64,000 nt of DNA, from the NCBI GenBank assembly GCA_038049695.1, contig CP142456.1:70153422-70217421 (forward strand), written 5' to 3'. This DNA comes from Cinnamomum chago. Lineage: Eukaryota; Streptophyta; Magnoliopsida; Laurales; Lauraceae. This document shows positions 20,271 to 31,011 of the stretch, piece by piece. A program made the translations under genes and the position numbers. A model generated the notes under the pieces. The model searched no databases, was not told where the DNA came from, and worked only from the letters and a program-made list of their open reading frames with translations. Positions within the stretch are counted from its first letter, which is position 1. Every line of letters begins with the position of its first letter.

Positions 20271-21189
20271 AATCATAAAGGGTTGACTGAGCGTTATCAT
20301 GTCCAGCCTCTATTGTGAAGGGGCCACTAAGAAAATATCTGGAGGATAGAAGTTTGTCACTAAAAATCTTTTTTTATCAAATAAAGTCATATGCGCTTAA
20401 GTGACTTGAGTTCTAGATGTACAATTTTATTGATTTTGTCAAAGAATGAAAATGGTTAGAGAATATGTTCCATCTCACATCTTTCACAGTAATTTCCACG
20501 TACCAAATCATTCCAGCGAGTCTTACCAAATACAGTCACCTACATTATATGGATTGACGTTATTATCAATTTAACACTCTAGACAATTAAGCATTGTTGG
20601 GTTTCGGTCATAAAAATAAGCACGTTTTAAAAATTAAAATAGTGTTAATTATCATAGACATAACATACAGTCTTCAGGATCTTGGCCAATGGTACAACTT
20701 GTATCAATATATCTTCCTAGAGCTTATTACTATAGTCTCCTTTTGGTAATAGTGCCTATTCAATTAATTGGATTGTTAAATTTACCATGGCTTTCAAAAT
20801 TTGGAATCGTTGCAATGTTGCGTTATCATGTGATGAGATTTCTTTATTTTTAACGTTTTACAAAAGCAAGGTGCAATGTGGTTATGATGGAGCCCTCTTG
20901 TGGTGAGGAGTGGCATTGGGGTTGGCTATGGTGTCCTCTAGAAGTGAATTGCAAAAAAAAAAAAAAAAAAAAAAAATTTGGTGGCAACCAATACAAAGTT
21001 GCACAAGAACTAGCACTCTTTGTTCTAGTTTCTTTGATCTGATATTTTTTGAGACGATATATCATATGCTTAGAACTATACTTTGAAATAAAATTGGCGA
21101 GTCAGAGTCGAGAGAATCATGCTCAATAAAATTATTTGCATCTTTCCCTACTCTGAGAATAAAGAGGAACAACTAGAATGCCTGTATTT
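20271..21189. other. Gene-less stretch with a poly-A tract
   Basis: An A tract at about 20951-20976 is the only notable feature; no gene is supported. Confidence 0.4.
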
Positions 21190-21192
21190 TTA

Positions 21193-21515
21193 GAACGTGT
21201 TTGGTAACAAGCAAGGAATCCATAGATCTGATAATTCTTCACTACCACGAGAACAAGAATTCCTAGCTGGGGATTTGTAAAGTTGAGGATTTCACATTGA
21301 TATTGGTGTGTATCGATTCATATAGCTGAGGTGCAAATCCACTTAAATGAAGATTTTCAAATCTTATGGGGGATGGTCGGATCTGAAAATCCTAACAAAT
21401 AAAGATTTCGATTCGTCCAAATCCTCGGGAATTTACAATTGCCAAATATGGATTTACCACAACATGAGGGAAATTGAAAATCTTTTCCCTAAAGATTTGG
21501 TTGCCAAACGTGACC
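21193..21515. mobile_element. Tourist-like MITE (PIF/Harbinger type) with TTA duplication
   Basis: The left end GAACGTGTTTGGTAACAAGC and the complement of the right end, GGTCACGTTTGGCAACCAAA, form terminal inverted repeats. TTA lies on both sides (21190-21192, 21516-21518), as expected for PIF/Harbinger. 323 bp, no coding capacity. Confidence 0.75.
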
Positions 21516-22132
21516 TTAATGCTTAGACCATTGTTGAATTCTAAAATCTTGGAGGCATAATTCTTCACTTTCATTTTTTCCACTACTTTTATTTTTATTC
21601 TCAGCTATTCTTCTGATTGTCTTTACAATAATTTCTCTAAATTAGGAACTTCTAATTGCATCTTTTATGTTAAGTTTGGAAACTTTCTAATTTTATCTTT
21701 GCATAATCTATGGTTGGAAATTGAGTAGTGCATGGTTGACAAAAAAAAAAGTGAATAGTGCATGCATTAGATTTAGGTTTCATGTTTGAAAATGTTTTTG
21801 CTGCTGAAAACACAAGTACGATTAATGACTGATTACGAAGGGAAATTTCAGACCTGGTATGAAGGGGGGGAATTGAACATTGAGAAAAACTGCATTGTTT
21901 CAGCAGTTTAGGGCATACTGTGTTCCAGAAGTTCATGAATTGAAAACAAGTTAAACAAAGAAGTTTTGCCTTGAGACTTGGGAGAAATTTGAATCCCTAG
22001 AACTTTAGCCAAAAATGCCCTTGGGAAGCGTGTTAAACAGAAGCTCAAATAGGAGTACCCAGCAAGGTCGTATCAGATTCCAGCGGCATAATTGGTTCAA
22101 TTAGGCATCTTTAGGTGATCATATCTTTTTTT

Positions 22133-22721
22133 TATAAGTCCCTTTTCACTTTTTTTTTCTTTTTTCTTTTTTTGTTCATGCATCATTAGAGTGTTAATTC
22201 CAACCATTAGTTTTAGATTAAGGGCATCCTAAGCAGGTCGCGCAGTCCAGCAAAGTTAGGCCTGTACAACTGTTTTCCAAAAGGGTTTTTTTACAACATG
22301 TATCATATTATTAGAAACTTGTCTAGGTTTGCATTGTTTGCACTTAGGGCCTCATAAATCATTCATATTTTCATTGTAATTAGTTTTGGTAGTTAGGATT
22401 TAATTTAGGGAATTTTATTTTAAATTGGCTGTTTTGATGTGTTTGTTCTTTTGCAGGTTTTAGATATTTTTGGTTGCTGAGTCTAGGTTTCCTTTCTTAG
22501 ATTAGGATTTTGATTTTGTTAGAGATTCTTTAATTAAACATCCTAATTTCAATTATTAGGAATTATTTGTAATTTGATTATTTTTTATTTAGGTTAGATT
22601 TAGTTTCTAAATTAGGACAGGTTCAAGTTGGAAAGTGCTTAATTGGTTTGCTCGCTATGGATCGACTTGGTATCACCAGTTTTATTACTACAATCGTACC
22701 CTTACATTTTGGGGTGTTCAA
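22133..22721 (+). repeat. Left LTR
   Basis: Starts near ATAAGTCCCTTTTCAC and ends near GGGGTGTTCA. Shared blocks with the right LTR include TTGCATTGTTTGCACTTAGG and TTAAACATCCTAATTTCAAT. Confidence 0.8.
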
Positions 22722-23316
22722 AAAGTTTTTGGCACATTGCTGAGGAGCGTCAGTTAAGGTAACTTTCTAATTTTCCTATTTAATTTGTGTATTGCTTTTA
22801 ACATCTTTCTAGAAATAGGGAGTGCATGCATGGAATGATAAACTGCCCTAATTTGGAATAAGAAAGGGCATGGAATTTAATGAACTCGCTTCATTGTTTT
22901 TAGAAAAATTCAAAAAGTTACTAATTTTTCAACTTATTTTTTTTAGAATTTATTTGTGGTAGGACACTCTAAAGGAAGGAAAGGTCACCCAAGGTTGCAC
23001 AAATTCCGCTTCTTGATCACCTCAGTGTCTAGGAAAGCCTTGTCCCACAAAAGGGAGACAAGTCACTTGTTCGAAGAAAGTGGTTTTTAAGCAGGACTCT
23101 TGCCCAGCGCATTGTGACCCCACCACTTACTTGCGGGTTTACCTAGTTGAGTTGGTTTCATAGGACCCGGTTGGAGGCCTAGGTGCACTCTACAACCTGA
23201 GTGATTAGGGGTTTTGTTCTAGGTTAGTTTATTTATTTTCACCAATTTTCTAAAGAAAAAAATTGGCCACCCTCCCCGCTTGATTCGATTATTGAACCAT
23301 GTTCTGAGAAAGGGAA

Positions 23317-24925
23317 TTGCAAATCAAGAGGTCTCTTGAAAATCTCAATTTCTCAAAATCTCCCGCTTCATCTCGGAACACCATGGAATATGAAAGAAGT
23401 GAGAATTCAAGTGGGACCCAACCGGCTAAGAAGAGCTTACATGATTATCTCCAACAAATTGGAAGGCACCCAAGAGGTCCTTGTGTGATTAATTACTTGT
23501 AGCCCACAAATTCATAGACTCCTTCATATACGAATGTGTGGGGAGGATATGGATGTGACACCAAATCTTCACGAACTCCGATAAGATCCGATTATTTCAT
23601 AGAGGTGTTGCGCGAATAAGTTGAAGAAGTAGGTGCATATCAATGGCCTTGTTCTAATAACATAGGCAACACGTATGGTCCAAATTGGGATGGTCATCAT
23701 GACTACACTTGGGAAATGGGCTCATGGATGGTTTTGCCAATCTACCCAAAGAACGTACTCTAGAAGGGTCGTATGTGTATCCTTTCCAGGATATGTCATA
23801 TGCACCCCCATCAATTGAGTGGTCATATGAAACATCGTCATTTGAGTGCTTATATGTACTTCCACCAACAGCTCCGGAGGTGCAGTCTTTGGAGGATGTG
23901 CTTACTAAATTTATTCAGAGCTAGCATGAATTCAATCGGCACCAAAATGAATTCAATTAAGTTATCAAGTAAGAACTACAGTACCTAACAACTTCCATTT
24001 GCCATATGATACAAGAGGACGTCACCATTAGCAGTGAAAATGAAATTCAAATAGGTGATCCAAAAAACCTTGACCACTTTTTTCACCGGATCACACTAAA
24101 TCAGTATCTAAGGGTGGAGATGAGAGTAGTGTTGGTTGTATGATAGAAAAGAATCTGACTCTGAACCATACTAGTCCTTGACCCTTTTTCTCCAATGGTT
24201 GAGCCAGTACCACCGAGGGACTTTGGAAAAAGAAGATTCACAGGAGTCCTTCTTAGATTCTGATTCTTTCACAACAATCGAATCAAGTATTGTTGTTTTC
24301 CAAGAATATGATGTTCCAATTTTAAAGGAAACAACAAATCGACATTGTGGGCCTCCCAAGAGAGAGGGGTTTGACAATTTTTTGGATGATCCAGTTTTTT
24401 AGATCTTTGAATCTGACAATTTGGAATCATTGGAACCATGTGTTGCTCATTTCCTACCTTTTAATGTTGCTCATTTCCTACCTTTTAATGATCAATCGTT
24501 ATGGGAAATGGCAATTGCGACCCCCAAGGAGGACCATACTGCCAAATTTGAGAAAAATGGCCATTCTCAGACCACCAAGTCTAAAACATCCGGAACATGT
24601 GTGGCACCTTACAAAAATTGTGATACTGACATTGCCACCGCATGTTCCGCACCTGTGCTAGAGGAATTTGAGAAATTTGATTTTGATGGATTACAAGCAC
24701 AGAAATCACTTGAAACTACCAAGCTCATCTATGCAATCTCTTCCTTCAGACTTGCATGATTCATTGTTAAAGGAAGAGATTTTAATAGTGGTTACCCTCT
24801 CACCATTGGACAAGAAATATGTGGTCCAAATTGCTGAAAATCTTCATCTGGTCTTTGTCCAGTATGTGGAGGAAAATTTTGTTTGGGATCCGAGTGGATT
24901 CCATGTTAAACATCCAGTAGGTTAG
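23317..24925 (+). pseudogene. Gag-like remnants of the LTR retrotransposon
   Basis: Short frames are interrupted by stops and shifts. One around 23660-23720 reads NTYGPNWDGHHDYTW, close to the 'NTYNPGWRNHPNFSW' block of Athila-type gag; the next reads PPTAPEVQSLEDVLTKFIQS, matching the following 'SLED..KAFIQ' block. Downstream frames (24178-24759) are Ser/Thr/Glu-rich and not recognised; a 27-base unit is duplicated near 24445-24495 (GCTCATTTCCTACCTTTTAA twice). No pol motifs follow. Confidence 0.55.
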
Positions 24926-26032
24926 CTTCTTCCTTTTCCTTTTGTTTGTTTTTTGTGTGTTTTGTCTAACCATGGACAGGGTTCAGAAAAGCTTCATCCT
25001 CAGGTGCCTTCTTCACTTTACCTTCCAGTACTTTTATTCCTCATATCTCATATGTTTCATTCATTTCATTCAATTTATCATAGAAGACGATGTTCATGAT
25101 AGGTTGGGGGGTGGGGACAAGCACACTTATCCATCTTTAGACAAAAGTCTTACACTCTTTTTGTTTGATTTTCAAGGATTTTAGGAAAACTTTTCAAGAA
25201 ATATTTCTAGATTTTTCAGATTTTTGTTAGTTTTTAGGGGTTTTTTTTTAAAGAAAGGAAGTTTTTGAAGGGATTTTTATAAAATGAAGATACCTTGAAT
25301 TTAGAATTTTTTATGTTTTGGGTAAAAGAGAACTTTGGTTTACTATTTTGTTTACAGAAAGGGTTTTAGAAAAGTGCTGAATTTTGATCCCTCACTTTTA
25401 CACAAACTGAATATGTTTTCAAAGTTCTTAAATGATAAGCTATGATTTCCGTTTTTCGCTGATGATTGGATTGAAAATATCATAGAAAACCGACCCTTAT
25501 CTTTACAGTTTCCTGGTTCGACTCGGTAAATTTTATCCAAAAACTAGTGAATTAATTCAAACACATGGAAAAGGCTGCCTGTTGTTGGGGACCGTAGAAA
25601 AAAACGATGATGAAAAAGAGAAAGAAAAAAGATTAGGCATGAACAAACTTGAAAATGGTGTGGGTTTGCTCCCCATGTCCCGCACATGAAAGAGTAGTGC
25701 GTCATGTTCGCTTTGAAAGGATGGTTGTTTTTCTTTACTAAGTGTAGGTGGCCCAGAATATTGGATTGACAATCGTTTTCACGAGAATTTGGGCAGATCA
25801 TTTGGTGCTTTTGTTTTTACGTATACACACATTTTCACCGTGCACGGTCAATTTAGCATGATTTCAAGAATTTCTGACCAAAAGATGGGAATTGTAGACC
25901 AAATCTCGACTTTTTCCTTACTTTGAAAATTTCGAGAATTGAGAATATCCAGTGTTTGTAAATTTTCTTTTGGAAATACTTTTATTGGAATAAAAGAAAT
26001 TTGTAGGTATATTTACTGCAAACCCTCACTTT

Positions 26033-26617
26033 TTAAGTCCTTTTTCACTTTTTTTTTTTTTTTTTTTGTGTTCATGCATCATCAGAGTGTTAATTTTGGA
26101 CATTAGATTTAGGTTTAGGGCATTCTAGGTAGATTGTGAAATCCAGCAAAGTTGGGCCTGTGCAACTATTTTCTAGAATAGTTTTTTACAGCATGCATCA
26201 TATTATTAGAAACTTGTCTAAGTTTGCATTGTTTGCACTTAGGGCCTCATAAATCATTCATATTTGCATCGTAACTAGTTTTAGTAATTAGGATTTAATT
26301 TAGGAAATTTTATTTTAAATTGGGTGTTTTGATGTGCTTGTTCTTTTATAGGTTTTTAGATATTTTAGGTGCTTAGTCTAGGTTTCCTTTCTTAGATTAG
26401 GATTTTAATTTTGTTGGAAGTTTTGTAATTAAACATCCTAATTTCAATTCTTAGGAATCATTTGTAATTTGAGTAGTTTTTATTTAGGTTAGATTTAGTT
26501 TCTAAATTAGGATTGGTTCAAGTTGGAAAGTGCTTAATTAATTTGCTCCATGTTGATCGACCTAGTCTCACTAGTTTTATTACTACAATGGCACCCTTGC
26601 ACTTGGGGGTGTTCAAC
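26033..26617 (+). repeat. Right LTR
   Basis: Collinear copy of 22133-22721, starting near TTTTAAGTCCTTTTTCAC and ending near GGGGGTGTTCAACA. Confidence 0.8.
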
Positions 26618-27277
26618 AAAGGGTCACTGTGAATAGCATGGCCAGAGATTCATCTTGACTGGGTGATCATAGCCACTGAATCAAGGGCCTTCAAAATGAA
26701 CAATTGGAAGATTAGTTCTTGAAAGGACCATCACCCAATGGCTACGATCGTCTTTCTCTTATAATCCATAGCATGACATCCAGCTAAGATGAGATATGAA
26801 CCATGTGCCATTGCAAGGGGACCCTTCCTCTCCAATTATACAAACTTGCATGCAGGGGGATCACATAGTGTCATGTGCATTTGGTCTCGCCCATGTGAAT
26901 TCAGGAAATGATGGAGATTAAGCACTTAAGTGCAAGAAAACAAATACCAAGTAAACTCATTCGAATGGAACCATGGCCATCAATTATAATATATTAAGTT
27001 AGAGGGTTTTGGTTTCAATTTTGACCATCGGTTATGATTTTGACCGATAGTTATGTAACTACTCATGCAACTACCCACTCACTTTTCCATCAAACCACTC
27101 ATGTTTCAGTTGTTCATATGTAACTATACCATTTTTGCTCCAATTTTTCTATTTCTATTTTATCCAACTTGTCTTATGGAAAGAGATAAATTTTTTTAAT
27201 ATGTGATTATTTATTTTGCAGTGTATGGAGATATCGTGCTGAGCACGGGTTTGGGCTAGTTCATTACTTAACCACAA
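26618..27277. other. Gene-less stretch, possible small inverted-repeat element
   Basis: GATTCATCTTGACTGG near 26649 and the complement of CCAGCTAAGATGAGAT near 26780 are imperfect inverted copies, hinting at a MITE of roughly 150 bp. I see no gene. Confidence 0.3.
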
Positions 27278-27600
27278 ATGACTTATAGTTTTGGCCAAAA
27301 ATGTAGGGCCAAGTACATGAACCAAAGATATCTGAAATCCAAATCCAGTTTGGCACACCAACACAGCCAAATCTGGTTCGTGAATTTAGAAAAGAACTCA
27401 GAAAGAAGGTTCCATTCTCGATCCAACATTATATGCCAGGTTGGAGATGGCACAAAAATCTCTCTATGGACTGATATTTGGTTGTAGGATCGACCGCTTA
27501 GTACCTCTTTCCCATACATCAAGTTCAAAAAAACTTTGAACCATAACAAACAAGCCAATGGGTTTTGGGAGGGAGGTCCTTGGCTGATATTATAAAAATT
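27278..27600 (+). pseudogene. L1-type LINE ORF2 remnant (C-terminal region)
   Basis: The translation contains CQVGDGTKISLWTDIWL followed, after a stop, by DRPLSTSFP. This is the 'VGdG..I..W.D.WL' block just downstream of the reverse transcriptase in plant L1-type elements. Only about 100 codons are readable and stops interrupt them. No polyadenylated tail or duplication is visible. Confidence 0.65.
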
Positions 27601-28281
27601 TGGGGTCCACATGAGTGGTTACCTTATTTAAGGGGATTTTTTTGGTAAATGTCCTTTCAATAATTAAATAAAGATGAAATGAACCAAATATGTGCGTAAA
27701 TGCCATACCATGGTGTACAAAAACTTTCATATTAGATTATCCAATGATATGGTGGGATACATTCTAAGTTAACAGATAGCAAAAACACCTCTTTTTAAGG
27801 TGTACATATTGCATTCTAAACTAATAGATAATGTGGCAAAATCTTTAAAAATATATTGTTTCCGAATATCCCATAAGCTCCGAGAGGAATGTTGGAGAGT
27901 ATAAAGGATTCCATCTTTTCATAAGGGGGGGCCATTCAAACCATATTTGGATTAAGATGGAAACAATCTTATCCTAATGACATGTTAACAAAAGATAAGG
28001 TTTCTACCAAACAAACAAAACAAGAGATAAGGAAAGTCTCTTTTAATGAAAATTTATGTGACTTGCCAAAACAAGCCTAATTTTTTTCAAAAGAGAACTT
28101 TTAGTTTTAACCAACTAGCAAGGCGGGTTTGGTAGAAGTTGGGGTAAAACTAAGCCTGCGCCTATCTCAAATTTATCTCATTTAAATCTGACCTACCTTG
28201 TGACTAGTCACTACCCACCATGTTTGGTTTGTAATATTTTTTCAGGTCAAGTCGAGTTTAAAGCTTAAATTTTTTAATAAA
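27601..28281. other. Gene-less stretch
   Basis: AT-rich; no gene or clear repeat. Confidence 0.4.
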
Positions 28282-28434
28282 TATGGAAAATGCTCATATG
28301 AGAGAAACTCTCACACTACTATGAGAATAAAGGAGGACCCATTGAATCCATATCCACTGCCAGTAGCCTAAATATAAGAGTCCCTCCCTTACTCTCATAA
28401 TAGTGTGAGAATTACTTTCACGAAGCATTTTCAT
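28282..28434. mobile_element. ~150-bp MITE with long inverted repeats
   Basis: The left arm (ATGGAAAATGCTCATATGAG ... ACTCTCACACTACTATGAGA) pairs with the complement of the right arm (ATGAAAATGCTTCGTGAAAG ... TTCTCACACTATTATGAGAG). Each arm is about 50 bases, so the element could fold into a long hairpin. The flanking duplication is not clear. Confidence 0.65.
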
Positions 28435-29387
28435 GAGAGGATATTATCTCAAGCTGAAATCGTCTACAAAATCCTCTCAATCATAAACGACCTCAAATCA
28501 TCATCTCCAATGCAGCGATAAATCCAATCAAAATTAGATTAGAGCCTAAAATAAGAGATGCTCTCAAATAGGATATATGATAGAGCCCTCACCCACTCTC
28601 TCTCTCTCGTTGTAAAGTGAGAACATCTTTCATAGGAGCATCCTCATATATATACACACATCATATACTGATCTGAATGGACTATTTAATCATTAAGCTT
28701 TTTGGGGCATAGATAGAAAGAAGGGTCCGAGAGTTCCTTGAAATCCCCCCATCCGATCCCCATGTATGTTCCCACTACATACTTGAACTTACCTTATCCC
28801 AAGCTCAAATGTCACCTTCTCTTCTAGCCTTATATATTAAACGCATGTATAAATGCATAAGAATCAGTATGATAGGGATTGAGCATGCCACGACCTTTTC
28901 ATAGCCCCTTGTGTTAAAGGCCCTAATCCATGACACCAAATGAGTTTTGTCTATTACTTTAATAACAAGTATACACATATTATTTATTTGGGAAAGGGGT
29001 GTAAGTTCAGAGAAAAAAAAAAACCAAACTCACTCCACACCGAAAAGACATAAATAAATAAAAAGCCACCCTTATAGAAGGGGATACCCTGTTCCGTTAA
29101 CACAGGATCCCTATATGGTCTTCGTGAAATTTTCCACTTTTACCCATGCTTGTGATACCACGGTATCACTCCTCAGCCAATGTACCTACCATACTTCAAA
29201 GAATGCGGGACCACCAAATCCGAAAATCTTAACAGCCACGTAATCCGAAGACCCTCAAAAAGCCTGCAAACGTGGCAAAACTATCCCACTAATCACTACA
29301 AAAGGAACACGTCAGCAGTAAAAGCCCGGTCAAATAATCTCCTTCTGGAAACACCATAATTCCATGCGGTAAAGTTATGGAAACGGG

Positions 29388-29388
<1 letters not shown>
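28435..29388. other. Gene-less stretch
   Basis: A CT-rich microsatellite-like tract near 28597-28610 (CTCTCTCTCTC). No gene is supported. Confidence 0.4.

Positions 29389-29418
<30 letters not shown>
29389..29418. repeat. Homopolymer run of 30 C
   Basis: Uninterrupted C tract about 400 bases beyond the histone H1 stop codon. The exact length may be an assembly effect. Confidence 0.9.
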
Positions 29419-29419
<1 letters not shown>

Positions 29420-29817
29420 AAACTCCATCGCACGGTTCACTTTAGCAACAGCACATACTCATAAACTATCATACACCACACGACTCAAAACACCATTCAC
29501 AGAACACCCCTCCCCTGAAAATCTCTAAATTAGGATAACATCTGCAACAGAATAACAAAAGAAATTTTTTTTAATCTCATCTTCTTCTTCGTGATACACA
29601 AACTAGAAGGGAGATCAAAATCATCCCAAACATATGAAAATTTAAAAAAAAAAAAAAACTTAAAAACTATAACAGAGGAAACCAAGCTCGAAATAAAAAA
29701 AAACAAACAGTTCATGGGTTATACAGATTCTATCACAGGCATTGTCACTCCAGACATGCCCCTACCAGTCAACAAATTTACAGAAACTAACCCTGAAGAA
29801 AACCCTACCCCTACATT

Positions 29818-30763
29818 TCACTTTCCGCCCCTCTTCGACTTTCTCGCCGGCGGCTTCTTAGCCGGAGACTTAGCCGACTTCACGGTCTTCAGCTTCTTAG
29901 CCACTGGCTTCTTCGGCGCCACAGCTTTCTTAGCAGGAGAAGCCTTTGCTGACCTCGTCACTGCCTTCGCTGGCTTCGCCTTAGGCTTCAATGCAGGCTT
30001 CGGTTTGGCCACCGCTTTCGGCTTCGGCTTTGCTGCAGCGGGTTTCGGCTTGACAGCTGGCTTTGGCTTAGCAGCCGGCTTGGCCTTCACAGCTGGCTTG
30101 GGCTTGGGCTTGGGCTTTGGCTTTGGTTTTGGTTTTGCCGCCGGCTTGGCTTTGACTGCGGGCTTTGGTTTTGGCTTCGGCTTCGGCTTCGGCTTTGCTG
30201 CTGCAGCTGGCTTTTTCGGAGCAGCCGGCTTGGGCTGGGCAGGTCGGCTCGGGGGGAGCTTGAACGAGCTCTTCACCTTGACGAGTTTGCCTTCCGCAAC
30301 AAGCTTCTTGAGCTGAGACAATATCAGCTTCTTGTAGTTGGCCGAGAGATGAGTCTTATGCTTGTCCTCGATGAACTTCGTGATCGCGTACTGGCTCGAT
30401 CCTGTCCGTTCTTTCAGCGTCACGACCGCCTCGCTGATCATCTACGGTTACAGATCAAACAAAAGAAGATCAGAAATCAAATTCAGACCGAGGAAACAGT
30501 TTCAAATCGCAAAAGATGAAGATGAAGAACAGTTACAGATCTAAGAATCATTTGCAGAGAGATTACAGATCTGATCGTTGTTTTACCTCGAAGTACGGAG
30601 GATGTGAAGGAGCAGACCTCGGCTTCCTCGGCTTCGACTTCGGCTCCTTCGCCTTCTTCGGCTTCCCGGCTTTCGAAGTCGCAGCTTTCTCTTCGGCCGG
30701 CTCAGCCGGAGCCGGATCGGCTATCGGCTCGCTCGATACAGCTACTTCATCGGTAGGCGCCAT
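29818..30763 (-). CDS. Linker histone H1 (two exons, complete)
   Basis: Exon 1 is 30763-30587 and exon 2 is 30441-29818, joined across a 145-bp GT-AG intron in phase 0, giving 266 residues. The acidic, Ala/Pro-rich N-terminus (MAPTDEVAVSSEP) is followed by a Lys-rich stretch and the globular H15 winged helix starting HPPYFEMISEAVVTLKERTG, then SSQYAITKFIEDKH, LILSQLKKLVAEGKLVKVK and SFKLP. The C-terminal half is a KPKPKP/AAKPK-rich tail ending KSKRGGK. H1 binds linker DNA at the nucleosome entry and exit and compacts chromatin. The single intron at the start of the winged helix, just after YFE, fits plant H1 genes. No damage is seen; this is the only intact gene in the window. Upstream TATA and CCAAT boxes support the strand. 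Confidence 0.96.
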
Positions 30764-30903
30764 AGAAGAGAGAGGGATTAGGGCATTCGGAAATGAGAAT
30801 ATGGTTTCGGAGGAGAAGAAGAATGAAGAGAATCGAAGGACGAGAAGAGAAAAAGCTTGCGAAAGCTTGTGAGTGTGAGGAGAACGGAGACGATAGAGAT
30901 CAG

Positions 30904-30911
30904 TTTAAATA
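30904..30911 (-). promoter_or_regulatory. TATA box of histone H1
   Basis: TATTTAAA on the minus strand, about 140 bases before the H1 start codon, leaving room for a leader of roughly 100 bases. Confidence 0.65.
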
Positions 30912-30950
30912 CGAATCGGGTTTAGAACGGCAGCGAAAAGGCGAGCGCTG

Positions 30951-30955
30951 ATTGG
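30951..30955 (-). promoter_or_regulatory. CCAAT box of histone H1
   Basis: On the minus strand GCGGACCAATCAGCGC lies about 40 bases upstream of the TATA box. CCAATCA elements are common in histone promoters. Confidence 0.5.
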
Positions 30956-30999
30956 TCCGCGAGCTTCTCACCCGGATCTCTCCCTGCTCAATTTAAACG

Positions 31000-31011
31000 T
31001 GGGCCGTTAGA
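31000..31011 (-). promoter_or_regulatory. Possible cell-cycle elements (site II / MSA-like) upstream of H1
   Basis: The plus strand has TGGGCC (a site II core). The minus strand reads TCTAACGGCCC, which matches the mitosis-specific activator consensus (TCYAACGGYYA) at all but the last position. Sites this short occur by chance; only the position near a histone gene makes them worth listing. Confidence 0.3.

Larger units (their letters stand above)
22133..26617 (+). mobile_element. Non-autonomous gypsy-like LTR retrotransposon (gag remnants only)
   Basis: Two direct repeats of about 590 bp (22133-22721 and 26033-26617) are collinear over their length, with frequent substitutions, so the insertion is old. 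After the left LTR comes TTTTTGGCACATTGCTGAGG, which resembles the tRNA-Asp primer site of Athila-type elements (TGGCGCCGTTGCCGGGGA). The inside has only gag-like fragments; I see no reverse transcriptase or integrase. The flanking duplication is not recognisable. Such an element would rely on proteins from related copies. Confidence 0.75.

Noticed and set aside
26645-26815. MITE between the LTR element and the LINE fragment
   Set aside because: The inverted arms are short and poorly matched, and no target duplication was found; listed only as a possibility.
29591-30316. 241-codon plus-strand open frame rich in Gly, Phe and Ala
   Set aside because: It is the exact antisense of the histone H1 Lys/Ala/Pro tail; its composition follows from that and no homology is recognisable.
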